This document shows, piece after piece, positions 35,851-47,323 of a stretch of DNA of 64,000 bases (positions within the stretch are counted from its first letter, which is position 1; the number at the start of each line of letters is the position of its first letter). The DNA is from Gautieria morchelliformis (lineage: Eukaryota; Basidiomycota; Agaricomycetes; Gomphales; Gomphaceae). The stretch covers positions 1 through 64,000 of the forward strand of contig WHVA01000128.1 of NCBI GenBank assembly GCA_015179125.1, written 5' to 3'. The notes under the pieces are model-generated. The model worked only from the letters and a program-made list of their open reading frames with translations, ran no database searches and was not told the DNA's origin. Made by a program: the position numbers and the translations under genes.

Positions 35851-36189
35851 TACTTCAATACAGTATAACTAGCTACCATTAGATACAAGAACGAACACGC
35901 TATATAGCTATTCGCACTTGTAACACATCGCGAGAGATTGACTACATATTTGAAAAGTTATACCTCAGTCACTCCGCCAGAGTCCTGATCCCATTCATGC
36001 ATGATTAGGGCCATACCATACCTCATTGTGGTTGCTGTCTGACAATGTCGACGCTGTCGCACTTAGCTGTAGTAGTGGCGTAGGTACATACCAGTCACAG
36101 CTGAGTAACAGTCCAGAGGTAAGCACAATAGTGGACCAACCCAGTTGTTTTTGACCGTGTCCTTCCAGCAGACCTCAGACCGAGCACCA
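35851..36189. other. Non-coding stretch after the integrase-type gene
   Basis: No supported feature. The right border of the kinase/integrase module against copia gag sequence falls here. Confidence 0.4.
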
Positions 36190-36801
36190 TCCTGCAGAAA
36201 CTGACAACTCCAAGGCCGTTCTTGCTCATGTCAAGAAGCAGCAAGTGGCCCAAGTGAAAATTACTCTCCACATCAAACCTTCCCCACTTCCTCATGCTCG
36301 CTTCAGTAACACAACAGAGATTTGGGAGAACCTTGAACAAGTCCACCATGCTTGTGGATTTGCGACCCACCTTGCCCTTTGTCATGAATTCCTGTATTTG
36401 AAGAAGAAATGTGACGACCAGGTGATGAATTCATGGATTGCTGATGTCAAAATACTGCATACCATCTCGACGCTGCTGGAGTTATGTATAGGTCGAAGTA
36501 GAATAAAGTTCAGGTAGATTCGATGATCCAGCAGTGACCTTCAGTCGCTGCCTTATATACATGACAATCCTTGTGCTAATTATAATTATCCTATTGTCTC
36601 CCTTGTCCTTTTTCCTTTGTCTTTTCCCTATCCCTTGTCTTCCACTCATCCTTTGTCTATGCGAGTGATGAGGACATCATTCTCTCACTCACAGCTGGAC
36701 TACCTGATTCATATTCCACACTCATTGTCACTCTCGACAACCTTCCCCCGAATGAACTCACACTTCCAAATGTCATCACCCGTCTTTTGAATGAGGAGGT
36801 G

Positions 36802-36928
36802 TGTTGGGATGCGAGTGACATCACATCAGCATAATCTTGTGTCACTCATTGCATCAGGCCAAAATATAGTATATGCATTAGAACCGATATACATTTCCCC
36901 TCACGTAGTTGTAATCCGCTACCATCTC
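36802..36928 (+). repeat. Second, truncated copy of the copia LTR
   Basis: It aligns to 29159-29285 with roughly one in eight to ten bases changed and stops at ACCATCTC, where a different TGTAAGGACC sequence begins. Confidence 0.75.
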
Positions 36929-36930
36929 CG

Positions 36931-37787
36931 TGTAAGGACCTCAAAGGCCTAGATAGTTATCTAGAACTTCGAGGCATGGCCAAGCCTCACGACTTGCCTA
37001 AATGGCATTAAGTCACATCAGTCACATGCAACCACGTGACGCGCCAGCCACAGCACCATAAATTTTCACCTCAGATCTCTCTGAAGGTGCTTTGCTCCTT
37101 AAGAAGCGACCACCACCATCTTCTAACGAAGATGGATGGCATCAAAGAGACCATGGAGGTTGACCTGTCAATGTCCATGCCACTGCCAGCAGCTCCAAAA
37201 AACGGAGCCACCACAATCTTCTTGAAAAAGTTGGCTCCCGAGAATTGGGAGATAGCGTCATGGAACGATGGCCTTGCAATCATCCATTTGGATAAGTGCA
37301 ACTGTTGCGAGTCATACGCAACACACTTAGTGGAGTTGTCAAACTCCAGTAAGGTAAGAATCGTAGACGAAGCTATTGCCTACACAGTCGAAGATGCCTG
37401 GCCTTGGGTCACCAAGAAGGTCAGGCAAAGGACACTCAAGGACTCTCGGTCAGAGATCAAGCGCCTCAAATGCAACCTGGTGTCCAAGCATGATTGAGTA
37501 GCACGCCAGGACAACAATATCCATGAGTTGAAGCAATAACTCGAGGGAGCCAGGCAGACACGCCCCACCCCACCATGGCCAAAGGCTCGGCCTGTGGCTG
37601 GCCCATCATCCCACCCAATGGCCCCACTACCATCCAACACTTCCCCAAGCACCAGCCCCAGGGACCACACCCCTCCCGACAGGCCCAGCACTCGCAAGCC
37701 AGATAACAGAGCCCCACATGGTGCCCATCGAGGATGCCTGCGCATCATCCAGAATGGCGACTGTCACATCATTGTTGACAGTGCTGG
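36931..37787 (+). other. Left half of an unidentified ORF, probably from another retroelement
   Basis: It starts with TGTAAGGACCTCAAAGGCC, which resembles the LTR start of fungal gypsy elements. 37132-37497 then encodes a 120-residue protein segment (MDGIKETMEVDLSMSMPLP ... NWEIASWNDGLAIIHLD ... EDAWPWVTKKVRQRT) with an acidic/basic helical end. A proline-rich stretch follows to 37787, where the chromovirus is inserted. The family is not recognised. Its likely continuation lies at 45797-46420. It may be a gag-like ORF of a third, dead element. Confidence 0.45.
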
Positions 37788-38351
37788 TGTAAGGACCCGG
37801 CCTTTGGCCGGTTACTTACCGGTAGAACCTTTTTCCGAGCCCAAGCCTTGTGATATTCGTGCCCGAGTACATATGATACTTATCCGCGCCCGAGCCCGAG
37901 CCTGAGCTTGAACTCATATCCGACCTTGATCCCATGCCCGTATCCCCTTAGTTACTGGTTCTGCTCCATCACGCATCATTCGTATATTACCTCGCCCTGA
38001 CCTCGCCCTGACCTTCACTAATATGTTCGCCCCTGACTCGCACCTCGTCCGTATATAACCCCCTTGTATGCATTCCTACTCCTCAGTCTGAAAATCAACT
38101 ATCGTATCCCTTCGATCCCTAGCTAGTTTCTAAGCTTCACGTCTTAAGCCAAGCTTCGCCTCTTAAGCCAAACTTCGCCTCTTATTCGTCTGCCTCCGAA
38201 GTTGGGACTCGTGCGTAGGGTCGGCGCAGCACATAAGCTGAAGCCAAGTCCCTCTCCGACTTCCCCATCCAAACCCCGCCCCGTAACCTCGGACCTTGCC
38301 TCGGGTTTCGTTCCCGACCTCGGCCAACCTACGACGGATCATATCGTAACA
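37788..38351 (+). repeat. Chromovirus 5' LTR (564 bp)
   Basis: Starts TGTAAGGACCCGGCC and ends CGTAACA. It matches 45232-45796 with only about ten differences. Confidence 0.95.
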
Positions 38352-38395
38352 GTATTTTCAGACTGCTTACACCCTACGTATCCCTTTTTTTCACA

Positions 38396-39628
38396 ATGTC
38401 CATGATAACTCGTTCTCGCACCCTTCGGGGTATCTCAGAACAACGACGTTTCTCGGAAGCCCCCAATGACTCACCCCCGTCCCCGGGGATACCCCTCGCA
38501 GACCCCGCCGAGCCTAGTAACAAAGGCAAAGGTAGGGCTAACCCCGGTGATCCTTCAGGTTATCCAGGTGATGGCTCTGGAAGTTCTGACAACGATCAGG
38601 ACCTCTCCAACCTGCCGCCCGAGGACCTCGGTGACCTCGAGGACAACGAGCTTATGCATCGAGTGTTCATCAAACTCGCGAAACCTCGCGAGTCCGAAGC
38701 ATGAGCCAAGGTCAAGGAACCGGATAGTTATGACAGTACTGACCAGGCCAAACTTCGCACCTTCTTCCTTCAATGCGTACTCAACTTCCGAGATCGCCCC
38801 ACCGCTTTCAAGACTGGGGCCTCAAAGGTGCAGTACACTATTTCTTACCTGTCCGGCTCGGCTCTACAATATTTTGAGCCGGCGATCCTCGGCGAAGTCC
38901 AACCCGAGCCAGATTGGCTCGAGGACTGGGACAGCTTCAAGGCCGAGCTCGAGCTCAACTTCGGCCCATACGACAACGCTGCCCAAGCCGAGATTGACCT
39001 CGAGAAGATCGTTATGAAAGAGCACCACAAGGCCACGCGATTCTTTATCGACTTTGCCCGAGCTTCGACTCGGACTCAGTGGAACGATGCGGCCCTCCGA
39101 CACTTTGCCTACAAGGGCTTGGCCAAACGAATCAAGGACGACTTACTTCACTTCCCTCGATTCCGCAGCCTCGCCAAGCTTAGGAACTTCGCGCTGGAAT
39201 GCGACAGCCGTTACTGGGAGCGTAAGGAATACGACGCTATGATCAATGGTCGTAGCTCCCAGCCTGCACGCACCGCTAATCAGTCCAGCAGCAATGCCAC
39301 TAACAACAACCAGTCCTCCAGCGGTTCCAATAACAATAAGAACCGCAACAAGACTAACAACAGCGGCAAGGGTTCCAACAACAACAACTCTTCGAACAAC
39401 AAGAGCCAGCCCGACATTTCGAGCAAGCTCAGGAAGGATGGCAAACTACTTCCCGAGGAACGCCAACATCGGGCCGACCAAGGCCTTTGTCTGCTTTGCG
39501 GCACCAAGGGCCACATCGTCAAGGACTGCCCAAAGAACAAGTCTACCAACAGTAGCGGTTCTAAAGGTCGGGCAGCGAAGACCCCTAACGAGGGGACTTC
39601 GGCCTCCATTATGGAGGTGAAAAAATAG
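38396..39628 (+). mobile_element. Chromovirus gag region
   Basis: It contains the retrotransposon Gag helical domain (AQAEIDLEKIVMKEHH, RASTRTQWNDAALRHFAYKG), an Asn/Ser-rich linker and the zinc knuckle CLLCGTKGHIVKDC near 39490-39530. The reading frame is broken. Part of the element at 37788-45796. Confidence 0.9.
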
Positions 39629-39802
39629 GTAGCAACCTCGGAACCACACGATCCGAGGATTGCGGTAACCTCACCCGTGTGCTCAGGCTCAGCGCCGCTT
39701 CTCATTCATTGTCCAAAGATTCCCTTGATGTAGATCTAACCTCGCCTTCGCTTCCCAACGTCGCTTTTGTTGCATTAGTTGACTGCGGGTCTTCTGATTG
39801 TT

Positions 39803-40287
39803 GGGTGCATTTATGCTCCTGCACCAAAATCAAGCATAATATGTTCAATTTATTGTGTGGTGTTTCCAATTGTTTCTCACATTGTTCTTGTACCATGCAT
39901 CCATTTCTCTGCTTATTTTCGAAATTTTCTAGTCACTCCCTATCTCTCCATTCCATTCTGTTATTTCTATTTTCATAGGCGGCTGCACCCAGCGGAGTTT
40001 GAAATGACTTCGACGCGCGAGCCCTTGGGCGCTAAAGGGCCGGGTGCAAGTATATGCCTTCTGAGACAGGATTACACTCCTCTCTCAGTGACAATAAATT
40101 CACTGAGAGAGGCGAGTAGTATCTTTCATATTTACATAGCATGTTGACTGAAAATCATGTAGTATATTTGATTCTAGGTATTGTATTAATATATCAGTGA
40201 CAATAAATTCACTGAGAGAGTATATTTGATTCTAGCTTTCTAAGAACTCTACCGAACCTTCCCTGCCATAGCCCCTAGTTGCTAACA
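39803..40287. mobile_element. 485 bp insertion inside the chromovirus protease region
   Basis: It lies between two copies of CTGATTGTT (39794-39802 and 40288-40296), a 9 bp direct repeat that looks like a target-site duplication. Inside, a hairpin with TCTCTCAGTGA / TCACTGAGAGA arms occurs at 40081-40110, and a shortened version recurs near 40195-40220. There is no coding. A 9 bp duplication would fit a Mutator-like non-autonomous element, but I see no long terminal inverted repeats. Confidence 0.6.
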
Positions 40288-40328
40288 CTGATTGTTTTAT
40301 TGAATCCAGATTTGTCCAGAAGTACTCT

Positions 40329-43300
40329 ATGCCTGCTTATCCTGTCTCTCCTATACCCTTGAAACTATTTGACGGTAGTACTAACACTACCATTACCCAA
40401 GCTCTAGACCTCTGCATTTGCTTTCCGACCGGCGAACAACAATGGGTTACCTTCTATGTAACCTCGCTCGACTCGAGTTGCTCGGTGGTACTTGGCCACA
40501 ACTGGCTCACCCGCTACAATCCGTCGATTGACTGGGTATTGGGCAGTATTACTTTCAAGACCATCGACCTAACAACGACTCCAGCGACCACGGTGACGTC
40601 AGCCCGCTCAGCTTCGGCTACGACTTCGACCTCGCCTACGGCATCTTCGCCCCTGCCTCCGACCTCGCCTCCGAAGTTGCAAGCACCTCTCGTTTCCCTA
40701 ATCAATGCACCCGCTTTCATGCGCGCATCTAGATTGGAAGGGTCCAAAGTGTTTCAGCTCAATCTGGCTTCGCCTGAGCTCCTCGCCAGAGGGGCAACAT
40801 CGGGAGGAAGCTCTTCCGAGCTTTCTGAGAACATCAAGAAACATGTTCCCGAAGTATATCACGATTTTGCAGATGTGTTCAGCAAAGCACGCGCTGACAC
40901 TCTAGCTCCCCACTGACCCCACGATATCAAAATCAACCTCGAAGAAGGGACCTCGCCACCTATCGGTCCCATCTACTCTCTCTCAGCTTCCGAACTCAAA
41001 GCACTTCGCGAATTCATCGACGAGCATTTGAACATCGGTTTCATCCGACCCTCCCGCTCGCCTCATGGTGCACCGGTATTGTTTGTTCGCAAAAAAGATG
41101 GCTCACTTCGGTTGTGTGTCGACTTCCGAGGTTTAAACAAGATCTTGAAAAAAGATCGGTATCCATTGCCATTGATTGCTGACTTACTTGATGCTCCAAA
41201 GAATGCTCGCATCTATACGAAGATTGACCTTCATCACGCTTACCACCTCGTACGGGTGGCCGAGGGTGACGAATGGAAAACCGCCTTCAGGACTCGCTAT
41301 GGGTCTTTTGAATGGTTGGTTATGCCATTTGGTCTCACTAACGGCCCTGCTGCTTTCCAGAGATTCATGAACGAGGTTTTCGCCGACCTTTTGGATGTTT
41401 GTGTGGTGGTATACTTGGATGTCATTCTAATCTACTCCAGTGACCCCTCCAAACATGTTGAACATGTCAAGGAAGTCTTGCGACGACTGCGACTCAACAA
41501 CCTCTTCGCCAAAGAAGACAAATGCGAGTTTCATCGCGACTCGGTTGAATTTCTCGGCTACATACTCTCTCCCGAGGGCCTCACTATGGCGGATGACAAG
41601 GTAAAGGTCATTCAAGACTGGCCTGAACCTCGCAAAGTTCGCGACATCCAATCCTTCCTCGGCTTCGCCAACTTCTACCGACGGTTCATTCACAACTACT
41701 CCAACATCACCATTCCTCTCACCCGACTCACCCGCAAGGGTACCCCTTGGAACTTTTCCGAGGATTGTCGACAGGCCTTCAACCTGTTGAAGAAGGCGTT
41801 CACTACCGCTCCTATCCTTACTCACTGGATTCCTGACCTTCCGTTAATCGTAGAGACTGATGCTTCAGATTATGCCTTAGCGGCAATCTTATCACTGCGA
41901 ACCTCGGAAGGCGAACTTCATCCCGTCGCTTTCCACTCCCGCACATTCACCTCTACCGAGCTCAACTACGATGTTCACGACAAAGAGCTCCTCGCCATTT
42001 TTGAAGCCTTTCAACGCTGGCGACACTACCTAGAGGGCTCTGGCGACCCTGTCGACGTGGTCACCGATCACAAGAACCTCAAATACTTTTCAACAATGAA
42101 GCTCTTGACCCGTCGACAAGCTCGTTGGTCAGAATACCTTTCCCAGTTCAACCTCGCTATACGTTTCCGACCTGGTCGCCTTGGAACGAAGCCTGACTCT
42201 CTCATTAGACAATGGACGTCTACCTTAAAGAGGGGAATAGCGACTATGCCACCATAAACCCACAGAACCTACGGCCAGTGTTTACCCAACACCAGCTGGC
42301 ATCGTCCCTTAGAGCTACTAACCTCACTCCCGTCGTACTCTGAGCCACTTCACTGCTTGATACCGAACAGATCCGAGCTGACATACTAGCAAACCTCCCC
42401 TCGGACCCCATAGCCAAGTCGCACCTCGGCTTGGTTAATGACCCGAGGTGGACCACAGACCCCGAGGGTTTTCTCAAGCTAGACAACCGAACCTATGTTC
42501 CAGCGGCCCAAGACCTTCGACTTCGCATCCTGCAATACAAGCACGATCACATTCTCTCGGGACACTTCGGGGTCAACAAGACCTTGGAGCTGATCCGACG
42601 AGACTATACTTGGCCAGGGATTAGATCCTTTGTCAAGAAGTATTGCAAGACGTGTACCACTTGTATGCGAAGCAAGCCGCAACGTCACAAACCCTATGGT
42701 CTCCTCAAACAACTTCCTGTTCCCGAGAAGCCTTGGAATTCCATCTCTATGGATTTCATTGAGCAACTTCCCCCTTCATCCGAGTTCACCTCCATCCTAG
42801 TGATTGTTGACCGCTTCACTAAGCAGGTTATCTTCATTCCAACCACAGACAAGATAACCTCGCAAGAGCTCGCTCATCTCTTCGTGCTTCATGTCTTTTC
42901 CAAGCATGGGGTCCCCTCGCACGTCACCTCGGACAGGGGTTCTGAGTTCGTCTCGCATTTCTGGTGTTCCCTAGGGAAAGCCTTGGACATGCGGTTGCAT
43001 TTCACCTCAGGATATCATCCCGAGGGTGACGGTCAAACCGAGTGTGCTAACCAAACCTTGGAACAGTACCTCAGGATATATTGCAACTATCAGCAGTCCA
43101 ATTGGGCTTTGCTCCTTCCCCTAGCCGAGTTCGCCTACAACAACGCGCCTAGCGCAACCACCAGCATCTCCCCATTCTTTGCAAATAAAGGTTACCATCC
43201 GAACCTCGCAGTTCACCCCGAGCGCGACCTCGCCTCGGCACGAGCCCGAGACTTCGTGGTTGACCTGGACGAGCTTCACCAAGAACTTCGCCGCGCCATC

Positions 43301-43831
43301 CTCGAGGCTCAGAAAACCTACCAAGCCTCGGCCGATGTTCGTCGCAAGCCCGCTCCTGATTTCCAAGTAGGATCCCTCACCTTTGTAAAGGCACAGTACT
43401 TCCGAACAACTCGGCCTACCAAGAAGCTCGCCGAGAAGTTCTTGGGTCCTTTTGAGATCATTTCCCGAGCGGGTACTCACTCCTTCACCCTTCGACTTCC
43501 AGAACACATGCATTCAGTCCATCCAGTATTCCACCTATCTATGCTCGAACCAGCCTCGCCCAACACCATCCCAAACCGAGTTCAGCCGCCTCCGCCCCCA
43601 GTCATTATCGACGGCGAACCCGAGTTTGAGGTTTCCGAAATCCTCAACTCGAAGATCGATAATAGACGCAAAAGCTGCAAATTACTCTATCTTGTTAGGT
43701 GGACTGGTTACGAAGGTACCGACGAAGAAACCTCATGGATCCTCGCTTCCGAGCTTGATCATGCCTCGGAGCTGGTCACTGACTTCCACGAATCTTACCC
43801 GGGCAAGCCGGGCCCCTTGACTGCTCTATGA
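40329..43831 (+). mobile_element. Chromovirus pol: protease end, RT, RNase H, integrase, chromodomain
   Basis: The retropepsin tail (VVLGHNWLTRYNPSIDW) is near 40490. RT (VRKKDGSLRLCVDFRGLNK, MPFGLTNGPAAFQRFMN) and RNase H (ETDASDYALAAIL, HDKELLAIFEAF, VTDHKNLKYF) occupy 41028-42230. The integrase has an HHCC finger near 42535-42665 (TCTTCMRSKPQRHK), a core with MDFIEQLPPS and SDRGSEFVSHFW, then NQTLEQYLR. The chromodomain (YLVRWTGYEGTDEETSW) closes at 43690-43740. Clade: chromovirus by the chromodomain. Broken in several places. Confidence 0.95.
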
Positions 43832-43944
43832 TCGTTTCTTTTGTTAACCCCCATGACCCCAGTAGTTAGATAACAAAATCCCCTCGCAATCGAACAACAA
43901 AAATCAACAAAATCCAAGAAAATTCTATTATTCCATTTACTAGT

Positions 43945-44880
43945 TTATTCCACCATCCTCATATCCTCTCCCTCGCTCTCCTCGCTACCCTCGCCTGACT
44001 CCTCCTCATTACTACTACTACTTCGCTCCACCAGACCCCCATGTCCCCCATGATCTGCCAAGTCCCTCGCCCCCTGCATCCGCTTCAAATAATTCCGCCT
44101 CCTCCTTATCCTCATGAACTCCATATCCGCCCTGTTCATCCTGTCATTCGCAGCCCTAAACTCCCCCAGCAACTCGCACACCCTCTCCCCAACCTCGCCA
44201 ACTTTCTGTCCCACATCCCTCACAGCCGCTATCAACTCCCTCATCTCTGCACTCCGCTCCGATCTTTTCGTCTTCTTGTCCTTCTTTGCCCTCCGACCTT
44301 CCACCTCGGTTTCCTCCACCTCGGTTCCCTTCCCCTCATTCTGCCTCGCCCCTTCTGTTCCCTTTCCCTTCCCCTCGCTCAGCCTCGCTTCCATCCTCTC
44401 CACCCTCGTCTCGAGGTTACGCTCGACCCAATCGCTCGAGTCGTTGTCATCATCATCCACCTCGTCTCGAACCTTGGCCCCTTTCCTCGGCCTCGGTTCA
44501 CCCTCGGCCTCCTCGCTTCTTGCTCGCTGCACCCGCCTGACCTTTCCCTGGGGTCGCCTTGCTGCGGTGACCTTGGGCGATGCTACAGCCCAAGGAACGG
44601 GTCCTGCACCACACGCAGGCACCCTGGTTGGCGAGGCCGAAGTCGAGACTAACGGCCCGAAGGCACGTATAGTCACGCTCTTCGCAGCGCGCGCACCTCG
44701 CCTCGGCCTTGGTCGCGAGCTGCCACTCGCGAGGTCCCCCGTCGGCGAGCTTGTACCCGTATAAGGACAAGTCGGTCGGGTGATAAGAAAACAACATGCG
44801 TTTATACTAGACAAATCAGCAGAGCCCATGACTAGACAACTACGGTACTCACCTTCTTTCCACTCGGTCCCTCCTGCCAC
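43945..44880 (-). mobile_element. Antisense 311-codon ORF within the chromovirus
   Basis: A long open frame on the strand opposite to pol, lying between the chromodomain and the right LTR. It is rich in charged residues: a basic middle (RRPQGKVRRVQRARSEE), an acidic run (EVDDDDNDSSDW), Lys/Arg stretches (RRAKKDKKTKRSERS), a heptad-like helix and an acidic C-terminus (SEESEGEDMRM). In an overlapping minus-strand frame (about 44590-44710) there are paired CxxC-x6-C cysteine groups (CARCEERDYTC, CVWCRTRSLGC). Whether either frame is expressed is unknown. Its length without stops and its placement recall antisense ORFs predicted in other Agaricomycete gypsy elements. Confidence 0.55.
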
Positions 44881-45231
44881 GGCTGCCGCATGTCAATGGC
44901 GCCCCTGTCATCGATTGGCACTACGCCAACCTCGGGTCAATCCTCGGGCATAACCTCGCCCGAGGCTCCGTTCTCCTCAGACAACAAAGTCTGGTCGAAC
45001 GCGTTGTTCGCGCTGTTCTCGTCAACGGCTGAATTAAAGAGGGGTTGCGGGCGCACCATATTCGTTGGCACTTGGGTTCGCTGCCTCCTACCCACCCTTT
45101 TATCTAACCTCGGCTACGATTTAAGCTTCGCCTTTCCGGCTACTTAACATCGGGCCGGGATCTAGATTCGAGGGTAGGCGAACCTTGTTCACATTACGGC
45201 CTCAAGGGTCTCGGCCATAAGGGGGGAATAC

Positions 45232-45796
45232 TGTAAGGACCCGGCCTTTGGCCGGTTACTTACCGGTAGAACCTTTTTCCGAGCCCGAGCCTTGTGATAT
45301 TTGTGCCCAAGTACATATGATACTTATCCGCGCCTGAGCCCGAGCCCGAGCTTGAACTCATATCCGACCTTGATCCCATGCCCGTATCCCCTTAGTTACT
45401 GGTTCCGCTCCATCACACATCATTCGTATATTACCTCGCCCTGACCTCGCCCTGACCTTCACTAATATGTTCGCCCCTGACTCGCACCTCGTCCGTATAT
45501 AACCCCCTTGTATGCATTCCTACTCCTCAGTCTGAAAATCAACTATCGTATCCCTTCGATCCCTAGCTAGTTTCTAAGCTTCGCCTCTTAAGCCAAGCTT
45601 CGCCTCTTAAGCCAAACTTCGCCTCTTATTCGTCTGCCTCCGAAGTTGGGACTCGTGCGTAGGGTCGGCGCAGCACATAAGCTGAAGCCAAGTCCCTCTC
45701 CGACTTCCCGATCCAAACCCCGCCCCGTAACCTCGGACCTTGCCTCGGGTTTCGTTCCCGACCTCGGCCAACCCTACGACGGATCGTATCGTAACA
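45232..45796 (+). repeat. Chromovirus 3' LTR (565 bp)
   Basis: Starts TGTAAGGACCCGGCC just after the polypurine tract and ends CGTAACA. Confidence 0.95.
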
Positions 45797-46528
45797 GCCG
45801 GCTCCATTCGAGTCAGCACATGCTGACATCCCGGACAGGTGGCAGTCTGACATGTCGGTCTGGGATGACTACGACTCAGATCGGCCCCACTGTGTTTCCA
45901 AACGGAAATGCAGAAAACCTCTCCACCACCAGTCCCAGACAACAGACTGGCAGAAGAGCTAGAATGTGTCAAGAACACATATCTAGCAGAATCATCGATG
46001 TATTGTCGCAGAGGTCTAGTACGAGAACCCTGGCTAGACGACTTCAGCAGGGGCTGAGAGGTCGTCGTACAAGCGTAGGCTACTTATACTACAGAGCCCG
46101 TTGTGTTATGACGATAAGAAACGGAATGAAGGGATGAGAGACATGGATGGAGCAAGTAGCATATGATGGTTGACACATGGAAACAAGACGACATGAAGGG
46201 GATTGGGCATGGGTCAAGTATCACTGGATTCACAACACCACGCACAGCGCCGACGACCCCAGGCTACACCAAGCGCTAGCCACCGTCCAGGCCCAATACA
46301 TAGGGCCCCACATTGTGCTGCCACCACCCGGAGTGGAAGTTGTACACCGCTACCCAGGGGAAGGGGAGCAGTTGAGACACGGAGATCCTCGATCTCCGTG
46401 ACGGGCTGCGTGCCGCAGCCCCTTGGCTTGCCAAGTGGCACCATGTCTGTCTGATATCCAAGGCGAGGTTTCAAGACCTCCTCATGCACGCCAAGGAGAC
46501 CCCAGCTGACCAGTGCACGCCAGAAATG
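45797..46528 (+). other. Right half of the unidentified ORF and spacer to the inverted-repeat arm
   Basis: Sequence after the chromovirus includes SAHADIPDRWQSDMSVWDDY near 45810-45865 and DWAWVKYHWIHNTTHSAD near 46200-46255, both plausible protein segments of the ORF broken by the chromovirus. The family is not recognised. The stretch to 46528 is unique to this side of the inverted repeat. Confidence 0.4.
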
Positions 46529-46725
46529 CCAATCCACATAATTCTTTTCATTCAGCTTCTCAAACTAAGTCTCTGGCATGATTGCCAATAATTTGAGCTT
46601 TCGGTAGGCTCAACAAGGGTGCATGGTTTCGGTAGGCATGGCTTTCAATGACTAAGCGCACTTTCGGTAGGCGCGATTTTCTAGTGTCGACTTCGGCCTC
46701 CACAGGGCAAGGGGGTGCGTAGTTG

Positions 46726-46868
46726 TGTTAGAAAAGCAAGCGAGATAGTAGCGGGTTACAACTAGGCGAGGGGAAATGTACATTGGTTCTAACACATATA
46801 CGATATTTCGGCCTGACGCAATGAGTGACACAAGATTATGCCGACGTGACGTTGCTCGCATCCCAACA
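46726..46868 (-). repeat. Copia-type LTR, right-arm copy
   Basis: Inverted copy of 29159-29301, carried along with the arm. No gag beyond the first few dozen bases is present on this side. Confidence 0.8.
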
Positions 46869-47003
46869 CTTACTTTGGTGTGCATCCTTACATGTGACAC
46901 GTAGTTGTACACCAGTGTTCTGTGTGGAGTGATAAGTAATTGACCTGGCGGCTTCTGGCAGCAGAATAATAGCATGCCATCCATCGCCTTTATTGATTAT
47001 TTT

Positions 47004-47323
47004 ATTCCCCATCTATGCCCCTTCGTTTTCGTGCATATTTACCCTCGTTGCGCTGGTAACTTGGTCCATTTTTCTCAGTACACATTGGTCACTTGGGTTA
47101 TGGGGGAAAACATGTTTCTGCTTCCTTGGCACGTTGATCGGTTTGAGGTATTACAATCTCAGGAAATCAGAGCAAGACAGCCAGTACTACGTGCTCTTCA
47201 ACGTAGGTTGCGGTGTCATATTTTCGCCTATCCTCACATTCTTATTTCACATTTCATTAGGCGTGGCTTTTTATGGCACACCTATTGCCTTCTCAAGCCC
47301 GCTGGGATGTCCTTTCCTTTTGA
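47004..47323 (+). pseudogene. UbiA prenyltransferase 3' fragment (right arm)
   Basis: Same fragment as at 28704-29023, now on the plus strand and converging on TOF1. It lacks the N-terminal half including the first Asp-rich motif. Confidence 0.9.

Larger units (their letters stand above)
29440..36928 (+). mobile_element. Pol-less Ty1/copia relic, interrupted by a host-like gene module
   Basis: LTR at 29159-29301, then a gag start near 29465-29550 (KLNEKNYVDWCYMIEALL), then several kb of foreign sequence. More gag of the UBN2 type follows near 36200-36480 (HIKPSPLPHARFSN, GFATHLALCHEF) and near 36655-36797, with a partial LTR at 36802-36928 straight after. I see no integrase, RT or RNase H belonging to this element, so it was a gag-only derivative or lost pol. 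It is broken and old: many differences between the LTRs, one truncated end, and a large interruption. The left 340 bp is shared with the right inverted-repeat arm. Confidence 0.7.
37788..45796 (+). mobile_element. Ty3/gypsy chromovirus, full length, broken
   Basis: Two near-identical LTRs (37788-38351 and 45232-45796) bracket gag with a CCHC knuckle, a retropepsin region, RT and RNase H, integrase, and a C-terminal chromodomain. A purine-rich tract (AAGGGGGGAATAC) precedes the right LTR. Flanking 5-mers are GCTGG and GCCGG, a likely target-site duplication with one difference. The LTRs are nearly identical, so insertion was recent. The copy is nevertheless broken, with about five breaks plus one 485 bp insertion in the protease region. 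Also present is an antisense ORF between integrase and the right LTR. Fossil. Confidence 0.95.

Noticed and set aside
44041-44764. Plus-strand open frames opposite the chromovirus antisense ORF
   Set aside because: Pro/Ser/Leu-rich complements of the charged antisense frame; no motif of their own.
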